Shown: positions 46,401 through 58,400 of the stretch, piece after piece
Layout of the letters: the number at the start of each line of letters is the position of its first letter
Position numbering within the stretch: position 1 is the stretch's first letter
Assembly (NCBI RefSeq): GCF_914767665.1
Contig: NC_059501.1
Location: forward strand, 5,148,501-5,212,500
Source: Harmonia axyridis
Lineage: Eukaryota > Arthropoda > Insecta > Coleoptera > Coccinellidae
DNA: 64,000 bases
Direction: 5' to 3'
The notes under the pieces: model-generated
The model's input: the letters and a program-made list of their open reading frames with translations, nothing else
Told to the model about the DNA's origin: nothing
Database searches by the model: none
Program-made: the position numbers and the translations under genes

Positions 46401-49400
46401 TGATCTCCAGCAAACAACGGAACACAGCGCCCCCTAGTAGCAGGTACGGCAAAGCCAACGAACTGGCCACTGCCGCCAACAACAACCATAACAGGTTGTC
46501 TTGGCCGCAGTTTTACCATCGCAACGCAACCGTCAAGGTCAACAACGAAGAGGAGAAGAACGAGAAGAGGAGGAAAGAGTCCATCGGTGGCGTATCCGCC
46601 AATACGGCGGCCCTGGAGAGGGTCCTGTGTCCGGACGAGGCCAGGGCCATCCAGAAGGCCAATCAGATTGTTATGTATGTCGATTTGATTTTTAATGGTG
46701 GAGGTTCAAAAGGTCGCACTTGTTGGACTTTAAAAAAGCTTTGGTGGCAGTCTTTTCTGTGGTTGGGGGTTGTGACGTTTGTGGATGTGTCAGTTTGTCT
46801 GCTTTATTTGAGGTTATGGTGGCGCCGTGTGGTTTTGTCGGTCATAAAATATTTTTTAATTTGTTTCAATTCAATGAGGGTAGAGGTAATCTCATAAACA
46901 GATTAAAAACACAGATAACTTTTTTAATTTTTTTTCATTAAAAGTTATGTCATAAGTAATGTTTCTGAAATTTTTTAATTGCAAAGTACAGTACTCTTGA
47001 AAAGTATTTGAGGTACACATTATTTCATCCCAAACAACAAAAGTTGCTTTAGGTACCATTTACTTTTTCAGCTGGTTTTTCTCTGAACTAAATGAAAAGA
47101 GTATCTTGAAAATGTTCTCAATATAAAATTGTAGTGATCCAGCTTTGTGAGAAAAACTTTTCTCGCCAACTTATTGTAGTGCATTTATTTAGCAATAGCA
47201 TGACGTCAGCGTTTCGAGGAAAATGTCGTTGCCAGACTGTCAAATCAATCCTACAACTGCTTACCAAACAAATTTTGAGGTCTCATTCCGAACTTTTCCT
47301 TGAATACTGGAAGATGAATTATGATTCATTCGAATTCTCATTAAATCAATTATTATTTGTATAAATGATGAGAAACATGCAAATAGCAGATGAAAATTAA
47401 ATCGAAAATAACCACAATTTTAATTACGAAAGAAAACGCACAATCAGAATAATTATATCGGCAACATAGCAAAGTGTTGCCAACACAAAGTTCAGATATT
47501 TAATGAATTCTATCCCTACTCGATGGAAATTCATTATCGAGGAAAATAAAACAAGTAATTTCCAGAAATATTTCAAAGTTTACAGCAATTGTTTCGCCAA
47601 CACTTTATCAATTTAAAATCTAAATGTAACCTTGAGAAGCCACAGTGTTGGCGAAACAATTGTTGTGAACATAATTATATTCATGGAAATTCGAATTTTC
47701 AAGAAAAACTGTGTTTTTACTGGGAGGGCCCGGAACTTATTTAATGAAGCTATCGTCATCAATGACGTCATGCCATTGCTGGAATAATTATACCATATAA
47801 GATTCAAAAGGGCGATACAGTCGCATTCGAAAGCAATCTTTATAAATAATTTTATAAATTAGTGATAGTCAAATTTAAGAAAAAAAATTTAATGAAAATA
47901 TGAAATCGTCAACAATCAAAGTGAAGATTGAAAACTAACAATTTTAAAATTGCTTGAAACCGACAGGTATATTCCCAAAAAATATAGATTTCGAGCAATA
48001 TAGTTTGCACCATGTTCAGACAGTGGAAATCCCAGCGGCAAGTTCCAATATTGCCTTTCACATTTTACGATGCCTCTTTTCATTTTATCATGTTCAACAG
48101 TGTACATTTAATTCAGTTTCAATTTAAAATAACAATATGATTTGGTTGACTTTGAAAATTAAATCTAAGCATTGATTTGAAATTTTCACGTATCTATACC
48201 AAGTTGTCCCAGTTGCGTAAATCATATAAATAACTGCCATAAGAGCCACAAGAGATAAGAGTGTGGTTGCGTTATTTTCAGTGGTCATAAGACAGACCGA
48301 CAAGGAAATGAATACTACATTATTAACAATATTTTTCGGTTCTTATCTTCGCATAAAAATTAAAATTTCACTATTTCCTATTAACATATAACCCAGAAAA
48401 GAAATAATTAATTGATAAAATATTCATTATGTGTATGGGTATAACTGTTAATTATTTCTAGTCCGTTTCATAGAACTTTCAGCCATTATTACGATTGTAG
48501 CAAAAAATGTTGAACGCCGTTATTGATTGCAATCCGAATCAGATAAAATGAAAAATATAATAATAATGAAAAAATTAAGAATCCTAAAATGGTCTTCAAG
48601 GTATCCCTCACATTCAAGTTGTAGATTTTAGACTAGAAGAGATAAGTAAAATCTAAAAGGTTTTCCAATAAGAGGTTTCATTTTTATTTGAACAAAAACG
48701 AGCATATTTTAAGCGAAATCAATGGATGTTTATTTCATTGTAAATAGTAAGGAAGGTATGCCATTAAAGATGAAAGATGATATCAGCCAATTGGTCGCTA
48801 GGGCTACGGTTGCAGTACCATATCCTTTTCATGAAATTTTCCATGACCAAGTCGCACATTCGCGATTGTATGTCCTCAATAACTTCACAAATTTCATATT
48901 TGAGTTTAATCTTGACTAGTTTATGGAGCATTGATCTTTCAGAAAAAATCTAAAGGTGTTAAATCAGACGATCTTGGTGGCCAATTGTGAATTAACAAGC
49001 CCGGGACACTTTTCTTGCAAAATTTCTATTGTTTTGTTGCTTCTGTGGCACGTAGCGCCGTCATATTGAAATAAACGTCGTCCACTTCAATATTCAATTC
49101 CAGCCATTAAAAATCATAAATCTCGGTTTTAATTCCCAAGATCGACGAGGAAACGACCGACCTGGGTTTTCGTCAACACTATACTGGCTGCAGCAGCAAT
49201 AGTTTTAGTTGTTCTTGAGCGACACATACGGTTTCGATTCTTCACATCACTAACAGCTCAATTTTTTCCACCGGTTTTACTTTTGCCGGTCGAGCAGGTG
49301 CTTAACGTCGACACAATGATTTCAAAATCTCAGTAAATTAATTAAATAGAAATATTAGATGCGTGTTTTCTTTTCATTTTCTCCGAAAATGTCAGATAAT

Positions 49401-52400
49401 ACACAGGGAGTTAAATCAACCTTTTTGCCGTTTTTGTATCGAGTAAAAAAACGAAGAATTTTGGAGCATCCTATGCTCAGAGTAATAAGCATAGATAGAG
49501 AGATCATATGTCATTTTCAGTAAGCCAATTTTGTCCCCAACATGAACTATCAAATTTGACATGGAGCGCGCTGAATTGAAAACATATCAGTGATATGATA
49601 TTTTACTTAATTCGCGAGTTTCTCCACGAAGAACGCTCTTCTCAGGTCCCATAGTGAATCAACATTTCATATTCACTTGAAATATATCGAAATAAAACTT
49701 ATAATCAGAAATTCAGAAAACAAACTTCAAGCGCGCCAAACTACGTGAAACAACCGATGACACTAGGAGAGCAAAAGTTGCCAAACCTCGGATTTCAGCA
49801 GGTAGATACAGAAAATAATAAATATTCTGCTTATTATAAATTCGGCAATTAGGAAAAATATCGGATTCCAAATATTCAAATTCTCATATTTAATCGGGAA
49901 TCACTCAAATAAATATATTTCATTCAATATAATATACATTCATAACGATATAGTAAAATTGTGGATTTGGAAATATATCACAGTCCAACAACGTAATCAA
50001 ACCATGTTGGGGACATGAAAAAATTGTGTATACTCCCTCTATCTATTATATGTTCATTACTCAATGATTCTGTATATATTTTTTTCTATACCTAACTCAT
50101 TTTCAGGATCTCAGTGACCTAATTCTCGAAATTTCAGCTTCCTTAAATATAAAAGTCTTTTCTATGCCTATTTTATTGGATCCATGTGTTTGACAATTTT
50201 TTTCCTGGAAAACCATTAATATTATGTTTATATATTAAAATTATTCTTATTATATTAGAATATATCCGAAAGTATCAGGAATTAGCGATAGAAAAGAACT
50301 AGACAAAAGTTATAATAAATAGGATGCCCCATTTGGAACAACGATGTTTGTAATATTTTTTCTTAGTATTCTTCTCATTTTTCTTGTTGAACCAATCGTA
50401 TATTCAAAAATTAAAGGACAATCGAATGCTGTACCTATACCCAAGTTGATTTACAAGGTACTACGTTTGACATTTCATCCAATAATAGGCGTCGGTCAGA
50501 AAGTCAATTTTACAAACCCACGTCCGGTACAAATGAAGTACCCTAATAAACCTTTTAAGTAACTTAACAAATAACCGAAAAAATGCGAAATTTCGACAGG
50601 ACGGCGCCAGTTCCGATATATACAGTAACATCCGGTCTCTCTTACATTTACTTCATTCATAAATTCATCTTCAAAATAGGAACTACACCTTGCTTACACC
50701 TGAGCAGTTCTGAGAGTATTAAATAATGTGTTGTGTGCTACTAAGTTTTTGTTATTTGTGAGGTGCCTAAGGTGGGTTAAGTGTGTTTTAATTGTTTAAA
50801 CGATTTGGAGTGTTTATTTGATCAAGATAACTCGAAAATAGATCATTACACTCTAGGTTTACACTTCACAATGAATCCATAACAGAGTTGTTTACTTGAA
50901 GAAAAATTTAAAGATTTTTAATTTGTTTATCCACGTTGATTCTTCTTCCTTTAATTTATTTCGCAATATTCAGAAAACGTTAAGTGTTCATTTGGTATAA
51001 AAATGTAATGAAGGAACCTTATTTGTTGAAACCACTGAATTATCTCTGGTATGCATTAAAATGATATTTCTTGAATGAAACTATTGAAATACAATTCCTT
51101 TTTTTTTGTTAAATTCTCTTCTCATTTATTTCGTTTATAATAATAATACAATACAATATCTCTCAATTTTTTTTTTTTTTGGAGTTTTTGATTCACTTGA
51201 TAAGTTTTTTTGTAAGACAATTGGATTAGGATATTTTTGAGATATAGATCATGTTGGTATTGAAATAGTGGATTTTCTTCAAAATGAGCCACTTGTTAGA
51301 CTATTATGCAGTTGTTTTTAATGAATTTTCGGAATCGACTGCTAGGATCATCAGCTATTATACTGTTGAACTAATTTCAAATTAAATATTATCATTATTT
51401 TCTTTCCAATATGAACCAGTTTTTCTTTGTCCAAGAGTGTTGTTTTTAATTTGATCTCACTGAATACTTATAATTTTCTCTGAAAAACTTGAATATCAAA
51501 GTTTAGAATATATCTGATTATAGTTTTTCTTTATTCTTTCTATATTTAATATATTTCTGAAAATTTCATATAAAATGTATCATTATCTATCTACATAATT
51601 AAATTATTTTCATTTGGTAAGATTCAATCCTAAATTATAACAATCGATGATATTTTTATAAAATCCAAGCTTTTTCGAGTCCTGTAATGGGGATCTACTA
51701 CGTTAACTTAAGTTCAATTGTTGTTGAGTCAGAATATATCAATGGCCGAGCAACTAAATGACTTTAATTCTCTGTGAAATAGCGTCTTATTGGAAAAGTC
51801 ACGGCAGCAATTTGATGGCAGTACGCCACGTATATCATCATCCAACTAGAGGACACTTGGTACCTCATTATTTTCTATAGAACTCCAAAGATATGAAACT
51901 ATATCATTATGTCCATCCTTTTATATGTTGAATGTTTAATAACAGTATTCACTTTTACCCCTCTATTCAGTCTTCTTTCAGATTGTCGATATGTGTTTAT
52001 TTGTAATTTTCTAAACCTCTATTTAGTGTTTGATTGTATAAAAATGTAAAAGGTTGCTTGAACGCTGGTGATCAGCTAAATCTGTGTCATTTTCTATACT
52101 TAGCATGTTTGCATGTTCCACGCCTATCCGAAAAAAATTGTATACTAATACGCCCCTTTTACGCAGGAAGAACAAGTCTTTCCGACCTCGAGAGAGAGGC
52201 AAGAAGGGCCTCAAAAACCTGCAGTCCGTGAAGACCTTAGCCGGACGCACTGGTATTTCCGGCGCCAGCCAGGGCCAACTGGGCAAGGCTAGGAAACAGC
52301 CCACCACCGTCACAGCACAGTTCCAACAATCCCTACATTCCCTCATGGATACCCTCAACCAAGCAAACCCCTTCTTCATCAGATGCATAAAATCCAACGC

Positions 52401-55400
52401 CAACAAGATACCGAACAAGTTCGACCATGAGACTGTGCAACGCCAACTCAGATACACAGGCATGTTAGAAACCGTCAGGATACGTCAAGCAGGTTTCAAC
52501 GTGAGGCTGACGTACGACGAGTTCATCCAGCTTTACAGGATCCTGCTGCCGAAAGGACTGCTGAGTTCACAGAACGACGTGAGGGACTTTTTGGCCACCC
52601 TTAACCTGAACAGGGACAACTACCAGTTGGGTTTAAGCAAGGTGTTCCTGAGGGAGAGCGAGAAGTACAAGCTGGACTGCAAATTGCACCAGCAGATCAT
52701 GTCCAGCATTATCATACTGCAGAGGTGGTTCAGGGCCTGTCTGGAGAGGAGGAAATTCCTCAGGATACGTACGGCCATAGTAACGATCCAGTCCTACTGC
52801 CGCATGTATCTGGTACAGAGGTACTTCAAGAGGGTGACAGCCGCCATAAAAATCCAGAAGGTCTGGAGAGGGTACAAGGCGAGGGGTTGGTACGAGAAGT
52901 TCAAGATGGGGCTTGTGATGTTCCAGGCTCACTGTAGGGGTTACAGGGTGAGGAAAGCGATGCAGCTGTCCAAGAGCCATCCTAAGATACCGGTGAGTGT
53001 TGACTGCTGGTTCATTCTTAAGGGGAGAGATTATTAGTACCTTTTTAGTAGAGCATTTTGATTTTTATAGCAGACTGAAAACATTCATCAGTTTCCCTTC
53101 GCTTTGGTGAAATCTTTTCTATTTTTTTTTCAGAGTGCGGCTTCTGTTCAAACGCATTTACAGGTGAAACTTGCCAGTTCTGATGAGGCTTTTGTCAGTA
53201 AAGAATCTAGTCAAGAGGAGCTACGTGATAATATGGAAAGGAGATTGAGGGATTCAGATGAGTAAGTATTTTTCTATAATTATATGGCAAATCCGCTCAT
53301 TGCGACATACCTTATAGAACAAAATCGTGCGGGAATATCTCAGTTTTACGGATTTCATCGTTATATTTCATTATTATATGTTGGTACTCGGAATTGTCCA
53401 GTCATGGATTCATCTATTACCTGTCAAATTTGTGATACAGTAGACAGTTCTGCCAACCAAAATTTTCAATTAAAAAATCATTAAACGATATTTATGCAAA
53501 TATTTCATTAATTTCATTATCGATGCCTTCTACACTGATATTAATAAATTACTATTATTTTACATGTAATACTATCTCTACTCACCTTGAAGCATCGTTT
53601 CCCTGTGTTATACACTCAAAGTGGATTTTGACTAGTCCAATTTATTATCCTTTCCATTCTCATTTTTATCTTTTCTTGTTGCGCATTATTTCAAGTGTTG
53701 TTTTCATTTGCAGGAGCAGTGGTATTCAAGAAGATGGCGACACTGAATCTTTGCATAGCCGACTGAGCTATACCATGTCCTTACCAACTGTGACCACCAC
53801 TCTTATTTCACAGCAAACGTCTGGGTTGTTACCCCACCAAAATAGGTGAGAACTGAGAACTTTAGGTTTAATGTAAGAATGAATTGGGTCAGAATTGTTG
53901 TTTTTTACGTGACGTCAAATAACTTAGGAATTATATGCGATATGAACTTTTCAAATTTAGGTTGAGTAGAACATGATGTGTGTCTAGAGATATCATCAAT
54001 GGACTCTGTCTCTTTTCGCAATGATTGATTATTTTGTAAGCTTGTAATTGGAAATTGCCTCTTTTATGAGAATATAGAAACATTATTATAATTATTATTA
54101 TTGAAGGTCTCGAGAACTTTGTTCTGATTATGGAAAGTTCTCGAGAACCTTCTTCCCGATTGTGGACAGTTCTCGAGACCTTGTTCTCGATTCTGCACAG
54201 TTCTTGAGAAACATGTCCACGATTATGGAAAGTTTTCGAGAACCTTGTCCTCGATTATGGAAAGTTCTCGAGAACCTTCTTCTCGATTGTGGACAGTTCT
54301 CGAGACCTTGTTCTCGATTCTGCACAGTTCTTGAGAACCTTGTCCTCGATTATGGAATTCTCTCGAGAACATGTTCTCGATTCTGCACAGTTTTCAAGAA
54401 CCTTGTCCTCGATTATGGAAAGTTCTCGAGAACCTTCTTCTCGATTGTGGACAGTTCTCGAGACCTTGTTCTCGATTCTGCACAGTTCTTGAGAACCTTG
54501 TCCTCGATTATGGAATTCTCTCGAGAACTTGTTCTCAATTCTGCACAGTTTTCAAGAACCTTGTCCTCGATTATGGAAAGTTTTCGAGAACCTTCTTCTC
54601 GATTGTGGAAAGTTCTCGAGATATTTTTCTTGATTATGGAAAGTTCTGGAGATATTTTTCTTGATTATAGAAAGTTCTCGAGACCTTGTTCTCGATTATG
54701 CACAGTTTTCGAGAACCTTGTTCTCGATTATAGAAAGTATTCGAGACCTTGTCTCGATTCTGCTCAGTTCTCGAGAATTTTATCCTCGATTATGAAAAGT
54801 TCTCGATAACCTCGTTCTCGATTCTTCCCTTCACTAATTATCATTCTCCTCCTCAGACTGGCAGACATAAAGCAGGAAGGAGTCTTCCTGGACCTGACCC
54901 TCCGTCGTAAGATCAACAAGGCCCACCGCACCATCGACTACTCCGACCTGGAGTACATGCCCGAGCGCAAGGGCAGCTGCGATTCTCTCGCCTCGCAGAA
55001 GAGCTTCGGCTCCCAGCAGAGCACCGATTCTCACTCGAGCGCCACCGTCATCAGGGACGTGGGGGGCGGAGCCAGCAGGATCTCCAGCAGCGTCGCCGCC
55101 TCCAGGGAGCAGTGGTCCTCGTCGTTCACGAGGAGCGAGACCGACTCGGAGAACGGCGGTGGGGGTGGAGGAGGCGGAGCTACCATGTCGGCTCCGCCCG
55201 TGGTGGGAGAGCGGTTCTCGTCGTATGACAACTTCGACTTGCCATCGCACGGTTCGGAGCAGGATTTCTCGCCCAAGGTGCTGCTGGCGAGGTCGCCGGC
55301 GGTGCATTGGACCACGTCGGCGGGGGTGAAGAGAGAGACCAAATTGGCGGTGGAGATGAGGTGAGGTGTTTTCCTTTTCGTCTTTTAGAAAGGTTTTTTC

Positions 55401-58400
55401 GGGCTGTCTGACCGTGTCCTTAATTGAAACGAATATTTCCTTTATCAAGGGTTATGCAATAATAGGTTTCATTTTGATATCCAATAACTTGGTGGATTTA
55501 AATGCAAACAAAACACAAGCATGTCTTTTCTCTAGAAAGGCCAATCTCAGTATGCCCAACATAAGCTTGTCAGGAGTGACTGTACCTTTGAAGTCATCCA
55601 TCTCGATGCTTGGTATTACTATCAGCAATAACCTTTCTTGGGAAAGTCACGTGAGATCAATTGCCAAAACTACATCCCAGAAACTTGGTTTTCTGTTTCG
55701 TGCTAGGAGCTATTTCACTTCCAGTCATCTACTTATGATTAATAAGGCACAGATCCGACCTGTCCTGGGGTGCTGTTTCCATGTTTGGAGTGCGGCACCT
55801 GAACATATTCTGAAACTGCTGGATTCTGTCCAAAAAAGGGCAATTCGTCTCGTCGGTGATGTCTCGCTTACAAACTCGCTCACTACTTTGGAACACCGCA
55901 GAAAAGTTAGCGATGCTCTTCTGAAATATCAACAATCGTTCCTCCTTTGGCAGTCTCTTCGAGGTTAACCCGTCAAGTTCATTCTCCACACACCTTTGTG
56001 GTCGCGTTGGAGACCTGCAGAACATCTCTTTTCAAAGACTCGTTCATCCAACGAACAGCAAGGCTCTGGAACACATTGCCTAGGGAGGTGTTCCCCGAGG
56101 CATATAACCTTCATAAATTCAAAAAGAACACCAATTCCTACCCTCTTTCCCTTGGTTCTAACGATGTTCACTGAACATTACAAGATATCTCCTTTCGTGG
56201 GAACCAGAACATTAAAAAAAATATATATATATAAAAAAAGAGTATATTTTAAAAGAAAACGATGGACGTTTATTCCATTGTAAAGAGGAAAGTATGTCAT
56301 TAACGATGGAAAACGATACCAGCCAAATGACCGCCACGGCTACGGTTGTAACCCCATATCCTTTGCATGAAATTTTCCATGACTACTTCTCACATTTTCA
56401 GCTGTATGTCCTCGATATTGTTATTATTCACAAAATCGGGGTCGTTGTGGCTCTGTCAGCCTTCCGGGAACTGCTACCTATTTGAACATTTGTTCTTAAC
56501 CCTACCTATACATACAAACCCAGGGAGGCCGTCGATACGGTTATTGAAACCGACGGCATCCTTAGAAGCCTTGGCTATTACTTCGTGAGAATCTGGAACT
56601 GACTTTCCTATGTGAGTGGCTCTTAGGCCAGTTGCCCCGGACATTTGCAGACTATGTGTTTGGCTGTTTCTACTTCCTTTCCACAAAGCCTGCGGTACAA
56701 AAGGTGTTTGCACCGATAGTGTCCTGTCAGCAGTCCCACTATTACCCGAAGCTTCAGAAACTTTCTGGTATAGGTCGGTGAAAACATTTGATATTTATTT
56801 GCCTGAGCAAGAACCGGAGTGTTTCTCCAGAGAGTTTTTCTATTGTCCCACTCCCATTGTTGAATAGCTGCCTTATATTGGTCTTTTCCAAGTTTACAGA
56901 AGAGCTCAGGACCTACAGGTGTTAACCTTGATGCCCTTTTTGCAAGTTCATCTGCTTTTTCGTTTTCTTCAATACCACAATGCACTGGTACCCATAGTAG
57001 AGTTACTATGACTAGTTGCTTTACGGCACTCCCATGTCAGTAGAGACCCCTGGCTATATGATTCCAGGGATCTCAGCGTGGCCTGGCTGTCTGTAGTGAT
57101 GTAAATACTCGTCCCTTTGAGGCTTCTTTTGGAAACCCTTGAGCGCAAGTATAGACAGCTAGTGTCTGGATTTGCAAGATAGAAAGTTCACTTCCCAGGG
57201 ATCTAGAGATCCTCGTTCAAAGCCCCATCACTGAAGATGATTTTTCGATGAACATATTTGGATAATTTTTTACATTTCAAGTACCCAATCAGCGAAGATA
57301 CGACATTGCTGGTGAACGACCGACTTGAGTTCTTGTGTTAACTGAACTTAACGCCTTAAGACTTGAGTCTTAATCTTATTTATGGAATGCCTAATACTCA
57401 GGATCGTCGAGGCATTGACAAATCTGGGTTTTTGTCAACACTACGGGCTACAGCATCAATATTCAAAGATGTTTTGAAGCTCTTTCGATTCTTCACATTA
57501 CAATAACTAGTCCCAACTGATCAAATTTTTTCACCAGTTTCACTATTGCCGTCCAAGGTTCTTCCCGACTACCCAAAAATGCTTCTGTTTTGCTAACTGA
57601 CTGCAAAATTTTCAACCATTTCAATGCATTCTTGAAGCGGGTATCGTTCCATTTTTAGTAATGGCGTAGTTTTTACTTGTCGAATGTCACAATATGGTAG
57701 CTGCTATCAAAAAAGAAACCTGTTCTGGACCGATTTTTCTACCAAATTTCATGCAAATAGCTATCAAAGTTCCCGAGAAATTCTCAACATTCTGAGAATG
57801 AAAATAAACGATAGTTTAAAATTTGTAGTGTCTTCCTCTGAAAAGCTCCAAAGATGATCGTTTCTCCTATATTCAATCACATCATAATGTGATTGAATTA
57901 TTCACGAGTTATTTGCTATGCCATTCATTTTTAAGGATTTATTTACGCGATTCATTCGAAGTTCAAATCCCGTAAGTCAATCTTTGTACTCGAAGCACGC
58001 ATTTCAAATACTGGGAATATAGATAGGGCCAGATTTATCCAGCGTTCATCTGCAGAGTTAGATAAGGGTTTCTCCTTGTTTATTCAATACGGTAGCTGTA
58101 AACACTTCCCTATTTTATATTTCCGTTATTTAATCAATTCGAATATATCTGTTTTATGTTCACTCTGATTCAGTTGAGGTCAACACGTAAATATGATGTC
58201 ACCTCAGAGTAATGAACATAACTATGTTTATTACTCTATGGATGTCACCAAACGAAAAAAAAAAATAGAAATCAATGGGTGTTGTAAATAGAAATCAATG
58301 GGTGTTGTAAATAGAAAGGTTTATCATTAACGATGGAGAACGATATCAGTCAAATTAAAGCACCAAATCCTTTCCATGACCAATTCGCACATGTATGGCT

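Noticed and set aside
50344..50562. 72-codon frame with hydrophobic start, possible small membrane protein
   Set aside because: No homologue recognised, AT-rich context, inside a Myo9 intron, no supporting signals.
54162..54809. 215-codon open frame, plus overlapping 97- and 67-codon frames
   Set aside because: They run through the minisatellite in several frames; a ~32-base unit free of stops gives such frames automatically.
54106..54822. Heat-shock element array (ttctcgagaa)
   Set aside because: The spacing between TTC and GAA is four bases, not the two of an HSE.
54834..55448. 204-codon and 103-codon minus-strand frames
   Set aside because: Shadows of GC-rich Myo9 exon 7; no splice signals or family motifs.
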